Counted from the first letter of the stretch, positions 1-10,115 are shown. The stretch: 64,000 bases of DNA from Heterobilharzia americana (GCA_944470555.2 OX104127.1:30271661-30335660), one strand, 5' to 3'. The notes: generated by a model not told the origin, from the letters alone. Numbers and translations: made by a program.

Positions 1-646
1 AACAAACTCCAATCACTGTCAACGGGAGAAACTTAAAGGAAGTAACCTCCTTCACTTATCTAGGAAGCACAGGCGGGACGGACGAGGACGTCAAAGTCAG
101 AATCGGAAAAGCAAGACAGGCATTCATTAGCCTGAAACCAGTGTGGAGATCTTCTGCACTCAGCATGCGGAACAAGATACGGATTTTCAACACCAACGTC
201 AAGTCAGTGCTCTTGTATGGCTCAGAGACTTGGCGCGTCACGAAAGGTATTTCCAATAAACTACAGACATTCATCAACAACTGCTTACGCTCGCTGCTGA
301 AGATCAGATGGCCAGAAAAAATAAGCAACAAGGAACTCTGGGAACGAACCAACCAAGAACCTATCACGCAACAAATATGCAGGAAGAAGTGGAGATGGAT
401 TGGCCATGCACTGAGAAGGCCGACTGAGGACATCACGCGTCAGGCCCTCGAGTGGAATCCCCATGGGAAGCGACGAGTTGGACGTCCAAGGGTGACATGG
501 AGGAGGTCGTGCGAGGAGGAAATGAGAGCTTGTGGGCTGTCGTGGGACCAGGTTCAAAAGATCTCAGAGAACAGAGGTCACTGGAGGCGTGCTACTGAAG
601 CCCTATGTTCCACTAGGAACCCAAGGGACTAATAATAATAATAATA
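1..646 (+). mobile_element. 3' end of an SR2-like non-LTR retrotransposon with AAT-repeat tail
   Basis: The ORF ends directly in a short run of AAT units (about 630-646), the tail typical of RTE elements in place of poly(A). The same 3' end recurs in reverse at 21.19, 21.45 and 57.11 kb in this window. The element is bordered downstream by a separate repeat (647-800) also found beside an AAT tract at 11.45 kb. Confidence 0.85.
3..632 (+). CDS. SR2-like RTE retrotransposon ORF, C-terminal part (5' cut by window edge)
   Basis: An open frame runs from position 3 to a TAA at 630-632 with no internal stop, about 209 residues, and enters from outside the window. It matches the C-terminal region of RTE-clade non-LTR polyproteins, downstream of the reverse transcriptase (RT) catalytic core. 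Visible landmarks in order are VNGRNLKEVTSFTYLGS near the start, the IFNTNVKSVLLYGSETWR block, [29 protein letters not shown], and a basic GKRRVGRPRVTWRR stretch. In full elements this region follows the FADD-type RT box, which lies outside the window here. This is the only retrotransposon frame in the window that is open over its whole visible length, so it may be a young copy. The family name SR2-like is from recognition; RTE clade is the safer statement. Confidence 0.85.
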   Translation, partial: QTPITVNGRNLKEVTSFTYLGSTGGTDEDVKVRIGKARQAFISLKPVWRSSALSMRNKIRIFNTNVKSVLLYGSETWRVTKGISNKLQTFINNCLRSLLKIRWPEKISNKELWERTNQEPITQQICRKKWRWIGHALRRPTEDITRQALEWNPHGKRRVGRPRVTWRRSCEEEMRACGLSWDQVQKISENRGHWRRATEALCSTRNPRD

Positions 647-800
647 AAAAGTTTTCAGCATGCAATAAATTAACAGACTTATTCCCGAAACAATATTTTC
701 AAACAAAATGATTATGACTGCTGAACGGTGTTCATAATAGCAGCAACAAAGGTAATAATGTAAAGCAGCCGGTTGATGTTGGACTAGCGACCGATGTCCA
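647..800 (+). repeat. Interspersed repeat flanking an AAT microsatellite, copy 1
   Basis: Sequence after the AAT tail aligns by eye with 11450-11640, which also follows an AAT tract. Shared blocks include TCAGCATG, ACAATAT, AAATGATT versus AAATAATC, AAAGG..AATGT and TGATGTT..TAGCG. It is diverged and non-coding. I do not recognise the family. It could be the remainder of an element with an internal AAT tract into which the SR2 tail was joined. Confidence 0.5.
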
Positions 801-1504
801 TTGATGGTAATTCATTCAACCAGTAGAAGGATGTACTATTCAAGATAGATATTCAAAGAATAGAGATATGATGTGTTTTTTACATTCAAAAGTCACTTTT
901 CGTCTAATATGATATTTTCCCTTCGTTTTTTTGTTACCTCAAAAAACGACTAGTTTAAAACATTTTAAAAATCTACAACAGTACGTAATACGTTTGGGGG
1001 ACATATTTGAGAGGTTAAAACAAACTGAACAAGAGGAATTCGGTATAATACGTGTGGTGGAAAATTTCATTGTTAGCGGAAAGTTGAAGCAGGCCTACGT
1101 CACCTTAAAATTTCTAGAACTGGAAAAAGCATTCTGAGCATTAGGAAAAACAAAATAGTCTTTTCAGAATGTATGTGACCTGAATCTTCAAGCTTTAACA
1201 GCTTCATTTACTTGTTTGCAGTATAATATGTCATTAGAAGACAAAAGCCACCTCAAAACCGAGAAAACATTATCACTCATTGGTTTGTAGATATTAAAAT
1301 GACCAATATTTGTTTACTTCAAAAATCGTTGCCTTACTTACCACCTCTAGCTTTACAAACTTGATGAACAGAAAGAAAGTGGTTTAGTAAATTAAAGGTA
1401 CATATACACAGAAAGTTCAAACATGTTCATCAAATTGGAAAAATTCAAAAATGCCAGCTTAACACTGCAAAGAATAAATCGGCCACAGTTATTATCTCAA
1501 GCTG
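801..1504. other. No recognisable gene
   Basis: AT-rich DNA with only short open frames and no family resemblance that I can see. A 68-codon frame at 931-1137 has no splice context or recognisable domain and was not called. Confidence 0.5.
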
Positions 1505-1690
1505 GTATTCATCCCAGACCAACATCATTTGGAGAACCATTGAAAACCTGGGAGCACTGAACATCTGTTTCTTCCTAGTATGCGACTCCTCAGCAGTACA
1601 CACCAACAACCCCACTGCGGATAAAACCTTGGAAATTCAGGTCTCGTGGCTAACACGTTAGCCATTCAGCCACCAGGTGGGAGTTCAGTA
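1505..1690 (-). repeat. tRNA-derived SINE with hammerhead core (family B)
   Basis: On the minus strand a tRNA-like head (TGGCTGAATGGCTAACGTG as A box, GACCTGAATTTCC as weak B box, 1690-1625) is followed by a hammerhead-like core and the tail CAGTGCTCCCAGGTTTTCAATGG. The same order is seen at 40640-40812 on the plus strand and, decayed, at 30.9, 41.4 and 47.1 kb. Mobilisation would depend on an autonomous non-LTR element, probably an RTE, by analogy with other SINEs. Confidence 0.65.
1554..1599 (-). ncRNA. Hammerhead ribozyme-like core, family B, near-canonical
   Basis: Reading minus: GTACTG (1599-1594), CTGAGGA (1593-1587, fits the CUGANGA consensus), a short stem-loop II, GAAAC (1571-1567), then AGATGTT and CAGTGC (1559-1554). 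GTACTG and CAGTGC pair over 6 bp with one G-U, giving stem I. The GTT before CAGTGC fits the NUH cleavage rule. The CA and TG in CAGATG can form a 2-bp stem III, as in the compact schistosome ribozymes. The visible defect is stem II: its closing G-C pair is replaced by G-A, leaving two standard pairs. Self-cleavage is therefore uncertain. Confidence 0.5.
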
Positions 1691-1895
1691 GTTCACATTT
1701 CGGTCCGTGGCAAGGTTATGGGTGCGCATTGCTAAGATGTTACATACTAATGCGAAAAAGCTGTCCAATGTAGTTAGGTTTTCAGTGGTTGTCCAAGTGA
1801 TGTCAGCCCGTTATGAATATCTATTTGGAGTCAATAGAATCCCCATAAACCTCTTAATAAATGTTATCTGACATCAAATTGAGATTGTGAAGGGT
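1691..1895 (+). repeat. SINE with hammerhead relic, family B variant, head to head with the previous copy
   Basis: The plus strand carries GTGCGCATTGCTAAGA, GCGAAAAAG and then CTGTCCAATG, which line up with the family B hammerhead, followed by a tail (GGTTTTCAGTGGTTGTCCAA, GATGTCAGCCCGT, CAATAGAATCCCCATAAACC). The tail also occurs at 9880-10115 and in part at 45390-45490, so this is a longer-tailed subfamily. The core is degenerate. Confidence 0.5.
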
Positions 1896-2335
1896 TATCT
1901 TCAGAAAGCACAGATATGCAAGTGACAGTGCAACACAATGTCTTATAAAGGAACAGAGAGCATTTTGTCAATGAAAGTTAACTCATACTATCCACTCACC
2001 AATTCATCATCTTCTACTTCTATGGGCCGGTTGTTTATGATGAAAGACGCGTCGAACACTTGACGAATGAGATGGAGGAATTGAAACTTGGTTGATGTTA
2101 GGGCCTGTTATTCTGTTTAGTGACCAGTTGACCATTAGTTCGAATCCATTCACGACTAAGGATCTCTTTCAATGTTTTTCTCCACCACTATACATATTTT
2201 AAAATCCGTATATTTAATTTCAGTGAATTAAAAAACCCTTAACTATGCAAGCTGAAATACTCCTACCAGCTATAATGCAAGGACCAGTCGTGCTGACTAC
2301 AAGCGGCATTAGAGAGAAACTTATATTATCCCGGC
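1896..2335. other. No recognisable gene
   Basis: AT-rich spacer with nothing I can assign. Confidence 0.5.
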
Positions 2336-3250
2336 TAAATGATTATATATATAATGTTCCTCTCACTGAAAATGTGAACTATATCTGAGAACTGCTGGCA
2401 AAAAATTAAATAAACACAGGCATCCCTATCGAGAATTCAAGGGAGTCGCTGGTCACATGCACAACGAACGTTCAATTGATTTTCAACAGTGAAATGTACA
2501 AACAAATAGATAGTGTAACTGTGGGATCCCCTCTACTCCCTATGTTAGCTGATATATTTTATGCAGATTAGAAAACGGACCACTGATATAGGTATGTATT
2601 GTCGGTATATGGATGATACATTTCCAGTCCATAGTAAACACAGTCCTATTCATTCAATCCTCAACCAATTCATTAACGCTCGCCCAGCAGTTCATTTTAC
2701 GAAAGTAATAATTCTATTCATTTCCTTGATGTCCTTCTGATAAGAAAAGAAGACCAAAGCACAACATGAACACTTCCTCAGCTTTGTAACAATGAAGTGC
2801 AAACGAAATGTTATTATATGTTTAGCGTATAGAGTAAGATCGATCCGCTCCGAGAAGTGTATCGAGAAGGAGTTGCAAGGGAAAACGGATATCCTGAAAA
2901 GTTCATAAAAGCAAACATCGCTCATTATACTCAAAAACAGGAATTGACAAGCGTGCAAAAAAAACTTTTGTTTCTGCGTCTGCAATTGAAAGGAGATACC
3001 CCGAGTAAAGTTTTGTCACGTCTATCCAGAACAATAAGTAGAACGTTTTACTCAGGACGTCTATGCCTAACCTTTAATAGCCAAAGGTTGTTCAACCGGA
3101 GACTTAAGGACGCCTTATCTGATTTTAGCTAATCATCATTCATATATGAATTCAGCTGTTCCTGTGGAACAAGTTAAATAGGGTGCACCATCTACCGTTC
3201 ATTTACGCATTCTCCATGTCTCGGAAGCTGTAGCTATAAGACAAACTAAG
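2336..3250 (+). mobile_element. Penelope-like element relic: RT and GIY-YIG-like regions
   Basis: Translations across shifting frames show the PLE order. NVPLTENVNYI lies near 2355-2385. QIDSVTVGSPLLPMLADIF lies near 2500-2560 (usual form DGVAMGSPLGPLLADIF), and CRYMDDTF near 2607-2631 is the RT catalytic box with both aspartates kept. A FHFLDVLLIR-type segment follows near 2715-2745. The open frame 2857-3132 then covers LQLKGDTPSKVLSRLSRTISRTFYSGRLCL, the linker before the GIY-YIG-like endonuclease. Stops and frameshifts break the frame, so it is a dead copy. PLEs prime at exposed DNA ends, and this family is well known in Schistosoma (Cercyon-type). Confidence 0.75.
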
Positions 3251-3489
3251 TATGAGCTTTGTACTAAGAAAGAAAACGTCCAAGCCCTACTACTCACTTG
3301 ACCCTAAACAATATTCCGTCAACCTTTTTGTTTCTCACTTAATCTTTGTTTTTCGTTTCTACTTTCGTTCCCACTTTCTTCTTTCTTTCTGGAACAAAAC
3401 AGTTATTATTGCTGTTATTTCCTCCTGTCTTATAATAGTAAGCCTTTAAAATTCCTGTTAACATTTTTCTTCACATTATTACTATCATA

Positions 3490-3745
3490 ATTTGACTATC
3501 TGAGATAGCCGTAGTTTGGCAGACTAGTATTTATACAGGGTGATGATTGAAGATGAGATGAAAATTTGAACCGTTGTCGGATTTGAACTAGTGACCACTG
3601 GGTTTCCGGCCCGATGCTTTACCTTGTAGCCCAGTTGTCAGGGCATCGGGCCAGGAACCCGGTGGTCGCTGGTTCGAATCCGACAGCGGTTCAAATTTTC
3701 ATCTCACCTTCAATCATCACTCAAGATCAATTATTACGATTCTTA
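3490..3745. repeat. Head-to-head pair of tRNA-derived SINEs forming a 78-bp inverted repeat (family D)
   Basis: Arms 3540-3617 and 3643-3720 are near-perfect reverse complements separated by a 25-bp loop. The plus arm contains a tRNA-like head: TAGCCCAGTTGTCAGGGC as A box and GGTTCGAATCC at 3670-3680 as a perfect B box. The minus arm carries the same head with B box form TAGTTCAAATCC. Left of the minus copy is its tail (GACTATCTGAGATAGCC, 3496 on), also seen at 4.80, 15.43 and 53.46 kb. Neither half is an intact tRNA gene because no acceptor stem can be closed. Confidence 0.8.
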
Positions 3746-4260
3746 TCATCTTAGTTGTTCCACATATTAACCATCTTATGATGATGTATCCACTCCATTT
3801 CTACCCTTGAGTAAATTCATGTCATTCTTTGTACTAGTCACTTGACAAAATGTAACCTTGAACTTTGTTATTAATTTGCCTCCCCCATACGTCTGACCAA
3901 TGACAAAGTTTACACTCAAGTTATTACCACAATTTACTACCATCAACAAACTTAAAGGATCCAACTTTAATTATACCCATTCTAAAATATATTAACCGCA
4001 AAATTTTGGTGATTAAATATGTTAACGAAATTGATTTAATAACTTCAGAACCTGATGAGAAGCCATTGAAACGAATATTCTTCGTTCCTATTTGGTTCTT
4101 AATATGTATATAACGCTGACGAAATTATTACTAAACAAACACGTGATTCCTAGAGGACGAAAATAGTTCAAAAAATTCTAAAATCATGTTACCCTCATGT
4201 TGTATGTACATGAATGTGTACACTAGCTGGCAATTTCATCCGGTACAAGATACTTGAATG
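3746..4260. other. No recognisable gene
   Basis: AT-rich spacer. A 62-codon minus frame at 3776-3964 shows no domain and no exon signals. Confidence 0.45.
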
Positions 4261-4277
4261 TATTTCTCCACAATCTG

Positions 4278-4376
4278 ATTGGTCAAGTTATACAGTCCAC
4301 ACCCACAATTTTCTGGGTCTCATTTGAAAGTGAAATTATCTAGTCAATCTATGATGATACCCAAGTCTATATAAAG
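4278..4376 (+). promoter_or_regulatory. Possible core promoter: inverted CCAAT box and TATA box
   Basis: ATTGG (reverse of CCAAT) lies at 4278-4282 and TATATAAAG at 4368-4376, about 90 bp apart and about 115 bp before the ATG at 4492. Spacing is right for a TATA promoter starting near 4400. Both motifs are common by chance in AT-rich DNA, so the call depends on the exon downstream being real. Confidence 0.25.
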
Positions 4377-4491
4377 TACGTGGAGAGAATTCGAGTAAAG
4401 GAAAAAAACATCGAATTTGCTGCCAATTTTGTCAGTGAAATAATTGTTAACTAAATTAAATCAACCAATATGGGATGCAAAACTTTACTGC

Positions 4492-4580
4492 ATGTTAAGA
4501 AGGACGTCTCGTTTTGGCGTTAACGCAGCTGATCTCATTTTTTGTGTTCGTAATTTTAACCACTCAGGCAAAAGGATACA
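4492..4580 (+). CDS. Candidate first coding exon, N-terminal 29 codons
   Basis: ATG at 4492 opens a frame (MLRRTSRFGVNAADLIFCVR then NFNHSGKRI) that runs into ACA/GTAAGTAAAT at 4580/4581, a strong splice donor, leaving two bases of a split codon. The N-terminus is basic and non-acidic at first, compatible with a mitochondrial presequence or cytosolic tail. An upstream ATG at 4470 and another at 4475 begin very short frames that stop, which weakens the choice of start. The split codon fits an AG acceptor at 13335-13336 inside the transmembrane exon downstream, giving a glutamine codon, but a third of random junctions would fit. Function unknown. Confidence 0.3.
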
Positions 4581-4664
4581 GTAAGTAAATTTGTTTAATG
4601 TTAACCGCGTGTTTATTATTGATATTTTGTGATTATTATCGTGAGAGTTAGATATACATATTAT

Positions 4665-4815
4665 GATCATATCCATTCTGGATGATGACTGAAGGCAACA
4701 CAGAGGTGGCTGGTTCAAATCCTGCACGGCCCAGATTTTAATTTCCTCTTCAATCATCACCCAATATCACTACAAATCTGGTAAACCATAGCCATCTTAG
4801 ATAGTCGAAACTGAT
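4665..4815 (+). repeat. tRNA-derived SINE, family D
   Basis: GGTGGCTGGTTCAAATCCTG (B box) is followed by the tail CTTCAATCATCACCCAATATC and ends in ACCATAGCCATCTTAGATAG, the reverse of the tail seen at 3496 and 53456. The 5' head is truncated. It lies just inside the presumed first intron of the candidate gene. Confidence 0.65.
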
Positions 4816-6616
4816 GATCATATTCATGTCGTATGATATTATTGCGATTATTGTAAGCACACTCACCAATATAATGGATTGAGATGAGGGTTCACAACTC
4901 ACAAAAGATGATTAACGCAACATTCAACTGAAGATCATGACCATTCATTCAAGAAACACGTCTACTGATTTGATCATACTCTTAATTTGTTTAGCTTTCT
5001 TGGATGACTCACAGGGTGATGATATTCCATAAGTCGATAGCAATCTTAACTGACTAGTTGAAGTTAGCCACTTGAGTCTTGAAAGTGTCCAGCTAAAATG
5101 CTTTTTGTGGTTCATAGGCTAAATGATATGTTAGTATCTACCTATTGAAAGTAAATTATGCATCTGAAAACTTCAGTAAACCGATTGATGTGACGAGTAT
5201 GAACTATCGGAATGTTGTGGTAACACTTTGATATAACGGAACCTTAAAGAAGGCCCTCACAAGATCTTTATTATAAATATTACTAGCTAATCAGAAACTT
5301 TGGTCATCCATCGCTTTATTTTTTGTATTTGTGTTGGCTTTGAGTTTAATTTCATTCTGAGATTATATAACTTGCAAGCAATTTCGATATTATCGCCAAC
5401 AAAGGCACAGAATCTATCACTCAATAATGACAATAATAGATGCTTTAGTCAATAAAATACTGGAGGTAGAATACACATTTCAAATTGGTGAGATAGAGAT
5501 TTTTTGATGAGAATCTACTGGGGACCCATATAGTACTCACGTTAAGTGTAAGTGTCTAGTAAGCCAAGAAATGTTCTAGCAAATAACTATAATATCATCT
5601 AGTAATCGATTGGTAAACCTAATAATAGTTATTCTGGCTACCTAAAAATGTTTACAGCCAATTTTCCGATAATGATCTATATCACAGAGTAGAACAGTGT
5701 TACTGTATCAGTTTCATTGACTTGAAGAAGTAAGTATCATCGTGTGGCATAGAGATATACATCAATGGTGCGATGTAACTAGATTACGATATTGACAGGA
5801 CACAACTGACAGCTGAATTGCGCTTGGTCGTAGGCTATCGAAGACTTTCTATGTACAATTAAGGTTTAAATAATATCAGTTTTTCACCTATCTAATTCAT
5901 CAGGTTAGACATTCAGGATATTAGAACAAATGACTATGCTGAAATATAGAATTCGAACTAAAGAGAAGGATCAATAAATATTTCATAATATTCTAAGTAT
6001 CAGTTGACCAAGGTTATATTCAATAATTGCATTTCCAAGTCTATTCTGAAGAAAGATGTCTCAACCTGAGTGAAAACATAAGTGTAGATATACACAGATA
6101 TAAAACGGAGTAGAACTTCAATTTGAATTTCAATAGACTAACTTACCACAGTCAAAAAACAGCCTAGACGAGAAAACATCAAAAAGAAGAGTTAAACGGA
6201 AAGAGTGAATACGTTTGCATTGCTTTAGTCTATGATTCTCTGTGTTATTCAGAGTATCCAGCCATCGACTCCTAACATCTTGAGAATCTCAGCCAGATAA
6301 CCTATAGCTTGGTAAAAGGGTTCGGGGCGACAGTTTATGGCTTCATGACATTGATGTCATGTTCTAATTCGACTTAGCTTCATTCGGGACTGTGTTTCTA
6401 ATCTTTGCACCACCAACATGGCGGTTTCATTTCATAGCACCAGTGCTTCTCAGATATTTATTTAGGCCTTTTTCAACTAAACTATTTTCGATAGTTAATC
6501 TTCAGAGTAAATAATCTTGTGTTGTACTACGCGAGGTTTCTTTAATTTTTATCTGAAAAGTAATGTTGGCTTGGTATCTTATTTGTATGATGTCGAGTAA
6601 TGCTTTTATCAGAACA
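4816..6616. other. No recognisable gene; presumed intronic or intergenic
   Basis: No repeat family or domain is recognisable. A 42-bp stretch near 5687-5728 is bounded by CACAG and GTAAGT-like signals and keeps the phase of the candidate gene. It is too short to call. Confidence 0.4.
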
Positions 6617-6985
6617 AATATACACTATGGTAATTTGGTTGGTTACGGCTAACGGGGGAATCCAGGATGCTCATTTCGTCCTATTTAGGGCTCGCCAGCT
6701 GTATGTACCTGCACCTCAGTGCGGAGTGTTGTCCCCATTGAGACTCGAATGTCGTATCCATTGCTTCAAACTCTAAGGCTTTATCCACTATGCTACGGAG
6801 GAACGACAGCCACTTCTTGTACAACGGATAGTAGTTATTACTATTTATTGATGTACTGGTAATTCTCCTTGTTTAATTCGACCGAACTGTTCTACCTTTA
6901 TAGGCATATGGGCTCCTATGCGAACGCCTCGATATCGCCCGAATGTTAATTATGGCAATTTGGTTGGTTGTGGCCAGCAAAGGAA
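6617..6985 (-). repeat. SM-alpha-like satellite/SINE unit, tandem on the minus strand
   Basis: Reading minus, a unit tail (6985-6848, with CGATATCGAGGCGTTCGCAT and the AATTGCCATAATTAACATTC block) leads straight into the next unit. That unit has a tRNA-like head (GGATAAAGCCTTAGAGTTTG, B box CATTCGAGTCTC, 6790-6735), then a hammerhead relic, then the start of a tail. So about 1.4 monomers of a roughly 340-bp unit are in tandem. SM-alpha is the schistosome repeat known to carry hammerhead ribozymes. Confidence 0.8.
6662..6712 (-). ncRNA. Degenerate hammerhead ribozyme of SM-alpha type
   Basis: Minus strand: GTACATACAG, CTGGCGA (6698-6692, expected CTGANGA), CCCTAAATAGGAC as stem-loop II, GAAAT (6677-6673, expected GAAAC), GAGCATCCTGGA. 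Two conserved core positions are lost, so activity is unlikely. Confidence 0.6.
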
Positions 6986-7338
6986 TCCAATGATTAGTAA
7001 TAACTACTATCCGTTGTACAAGAAGTGGCTATCGTTCCTCCGTAGCATGGCGGATAACCCCTTGGCGTTTGAAGCGATGGGTATAGGGGGTTCGAGTCTC
7101 AGTGGGGACAACGTCACTCCGCACTGAGGTGCAGGTACATAAAGCTAACGAGTCCCAAATAGGACGAAACGCGCATCCTGGATCTCTCTGATGGCCATAA
7201 CCAACCGAATTACCATAATTAACATTCAAGCAATATCGAGGCGTCCACATAGGAGCTCATATGTCAATAGAGGTCGAACAATTCGATCCAGTAAAACAAC
7301 GGAGAATTACAAGTATATCAATAAATAGTAAATATACA
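6986..7338 (+). repeat. SM-alpha-like unit, inverted relative to the neighbouring pair
   Basis: A complete unit on the plus strand, about 345 bp. It starts at the same TAGTAATAACTACTATCCG edge as the minus copies. Then come a tRNA-like head (GCGGATAACCCCTTGGCG; B box GGGTTCGAGTCTC near 7089-7101), a hammerhead relic, and the tail ending in ATCAATAAATAGTAA. Together with 6617-6985 this makes a long imperfect inverted repeat. Confidence 0.8.
7131..7182 (+). ncRNA. Degenerate hammerhead ribozyme of SM-alpha type
   Basis: CTAACGA (7145-7151) replaces the CTGANGA core. Stem II GTCC/GGAC (7153-7156, 7162-7165) and GAAAC (7166-7170) are intact, followed by GCGCATCCTGGATC with an ATC cleavage triplet. 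The core change should abolish cleavage. Confidence 0.65.
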
Positions 7339-7909
7339 TTAAGGTGTACAATGACCAGTACTCATAATCCTCCGACATAGATGTCCTAAGTCACTTTTTG
7401 CGTGAGGAAATCACTCATTTTAAAATTTCCAAAAATATATCCTTTATTGTCATTCCTTTTATTTTTCCGCTTTCTTTTAAAAATTCATTTATTCAGTAAT
7501 GTCCAATAATGGTATTTTACTGGAGGATTTGAAGTTTTCTGCTCCATGTCCAGAAAAGAATTACAAATTTCATGATCGTAAGTTAAGAATGAGTTGAACC
7601 GTTCATTTGCAAATCAATTTTTGTATAAATTCTTGAAAATAAACCATAAGGTGAAGTTAAAGTTAGGAGTTTGTTCATGGAAGTCAAAGTTGTCTGTAGA
7701 CAATTATTAAATCAGTTTTCCTATTAAAGTGTTTGCCTTAAACATGATCATTTGATGAGGACAATCTGTTTACTAGCTAAAATCATTTGATGATTGAAGG
7801 ATGAATTGAACTAGAGACCGTGTGAGGATGCCATTGTAGAACTTTTAGTCAGTTTTTAACACTGTGGGATGAAACTCAGTTTCTTTAAAGTCGTTCTTAT
7901 GGTCGATCA
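7339..7909. other. No recognisable gene
   Basis: AT-rich spacer with no recognisable repeat family. Confidence 0.45.
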
Positions 7910-7985
7910 ACATCAGTTGAACTACCACTGGAAGACAAGTTACTAGATGTATTCCTTGTCTCCTCAGTAGTATACATTCATGAAT
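7910..7985 (-). repeat. Family B SINE fragment with hammerhead relic
   Basis: Minus strand shows ATACTACTGAGGAGACAAGG, then TACATCTAGTAACTTGTCTTCCAGT, weakly matching the family B ribozyme and tail. Stem II and the GAAAC box are lost. Confidence 0.35.
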
Positions 7986-9635
7986 GCTTTAAAAAATCAA
8001 CCCAAAAAACTTAACTCACCTAAAATGAAATCATTTCAAGCATTCCAGTTACTGAGATGATAAAATTGAATATTCGAAGCCATGTGTGACTGGTATTTCC
8101 GACCGCTTGAAGGTATTCAGAAATCATGACTATTCACTGTGATGTTGAATGATGGTTAGCAGATCAGTTATCACTAACAGTGTATGGAAGCTGCAAAAGA
8201 TTGGCTGAAAAAATCGCGTTCAGTGGCTAAACCACTAAGGTTTATGTATATAGACCTGGTTATCCTTAATTCAACCATCAAGGCTTACCTTGGGTGCATA
8301 CTGTAGCACACTGGATGCAGAAGAATAAATATCCATTACTTTTATTTCTTCATGAAAGTGTTCTTAAAGTGTAGGGTACAGTCAGATGTATTCCGAGGTG
8401 AGAATGATGCGTTTAGATGATACATGTAAAATTCCATAGTTCTGTTAGTTAGCTAGATTGAAATGAGATTATTTGAACTAGTCTGAGTACACATCTTATG
8501 AGCTTGCTTGTCTCTATCTAGTTTGGAAATACTGGTGATTGGTTTAGACGGCTATATAAAAGTTCAAATCATCCATAAGTGTTTAACGTTTAAATAGACC
8601 CATTCCACCAACCTGAGATTAGTATTTCCTAGTTCTGTTCACGAACTGAGATCATCTGAAGAACGATTGAAAACGCGGTTGTACTGGGTGGCTGATTTGT
8701 CTTAGTATGGTATTTCTTGGCAATGACCACCTGCTATTCTACACAGTGCTCAGCCCTATTTATTATGTTTACTGTTTCGTAATGTGGAATGTATCTACTT
8801 GCATCACTTCACTGAAAAATTGGCCAACCGAGTTGTGAATGGAGACACATTTCTATGAGTGATACTACATTGTGTGTTGATAAATTTGAACTAACCAAGA
8901 CTTGAATATTCCGACTGAACACCTCAAGTAGCTAAGAAGTTTCAGACTAGAACGAAACATGTGTCCAACTTTTATGAATTTCTTATCGGGTTTCAGTTGC
9001 ACAGGAAAACTGCCTTGGAATCAGTCGCTTACTTCACAGACTGCTGAGATGAACGATTAATATTCTTTGGGGAAAATATGGGTAGTAACAGGACTCAAAG
9101 CAGTGTTCTTTGAGTTACTTTCCAGACCTCTTAAGAATTCAGGTTGCTGACCTAATTTCAACATCCCTTTAGTCACTGGCAACCCGAATGCCGTCTGTCC
9201 AAACCTTACTGTTAGTCAGGCTTTCTTCTGACTTCATAACTGACCTTCTTTCAATAAGCTCAGTGTGCTAGATTATAACTATCTTTGATGGGCTAATCAA
9301 TAGCTCTTCGGTGATTCTTCTCTTCGAGTTCGGCTCAAAAAGACTATACTGTGTAAGTAGAAAAATAACGCTGAACGAAAGACTACTTATAACTCATACA
9401 CGTGATAGCAGACTAAAGCTTGCAGTCACTGAAGTTTCATATCTTGTCAGCAACAGTGTGTTACAGTTTTATCAGAAAAGCGGCAAGTCATTAACCTTAG
9501 AGACTTGCTTCCCATCTTCCCACCACCCGCGTTTCCCTTCAAATCTATTATGCTCTTATATTGAGATTGGGATGTAAAACATACATGGTCTTATTACCGA
9601 TCTATATTTATCGACAGTTTTCAAAATGGACTGAC
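7986..9635. other. No recognisable gene
   Basis: Long AT-rich stretch. An 88-codon plus frame at 9311-9577 has no start context, splice context or domain that I recognise. Some tracts near 8100-8300 and 8640-8760 faintly resemble eroded SINE tails but cannot be assigned. Confidence 0.4.
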
Positions 9636-9722
9636 ATCAGTTGGAGAAAAAATGAGAACACTGGATAGTTGTTTCGTCCTAATTTGAGACTCTTTTACAG
9701 CGCTCTGAGATGAATTTCTTGA
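9636..9722 (-). repeat. Family B SINE fragment with partial hammerhead
   Basis: Minus strand: GCTGTAAAAGAGTC, TCAAATTA, GGACGAAAC (GAAAC at 9675-9671), AACTATCCAGTG. Stem II GTC/GAC and the 3' core are intact and CTG/CAG of stem I remains, but the CTGATGA box is disrupted. Confidence 0.5.
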
Positions 9723-9879
9723 GGATGTGGTGAAGATTCGTGACCCGTCATATTAACCGAATTAAGAATGAGGCAGATGCCTACGAATGGCATTCCATGA
9801 TGGCCACACTGTATTGCGAATTCACAGCAGTAGAAATTCGAGAACTACCGGGTCCCATAAAATACACTGGTTGAGTGAT

Positions 9880-10115
9880 AATGTGCTCAGTATGAGACGT
9901 GATGGTCCTGGGGTTGACTCTGGGGTGGTAAGCATGGACTGCTGAGAAGTTTCACAGTAAGATAAAACAGCTACTCAATACTTCCAGGTTTTTAGTCGTT
10001 TTCCAAGGGATGTCAGTCCATAAAGAGGACTCTTGAAATCAATAAATCCACAGAGACCCTTATTCGAATTTATATTTGCGTTTAATACTAAGTTGGATAA
10101 TCTTAGTGATGATGT
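9880..10115 (+). repeat. Family B variant SINE with degenerate hammerhead and long tail
   Basis: A weak tRNA B box (GGTCCTGGGGTTGACTC) at about 9904 is followed by GACTGCTGAGAAGTTTCACA, AAAACAG and TACTTCCAGG. The tail (GATGTCAGTCCATAAAGAGG, AATCAATAAATCC) matches the tail of the copy at 1691-1895. The ribozyme core is broken. Confidence 0.5.

Noticed and set aside
285..557. Minus-strand open frames at 56-436 and 285-557
   Set aside because: Shadows of the SR2-like coding frame on the plus strand.
3643..3720. Possible tRNA gene with GGTTCGAATCC
   Set aside because: Good A and B boxes but no acceptor stem or clean anticodon arm; belongs to an inverted SINE pair.
5687..5728. 42-bp micro-exon between CACAG and GTAAGT that keeps the candidate gene's phase
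   Set aside because: Too short and too likely by chance; not called without transcript evidence.
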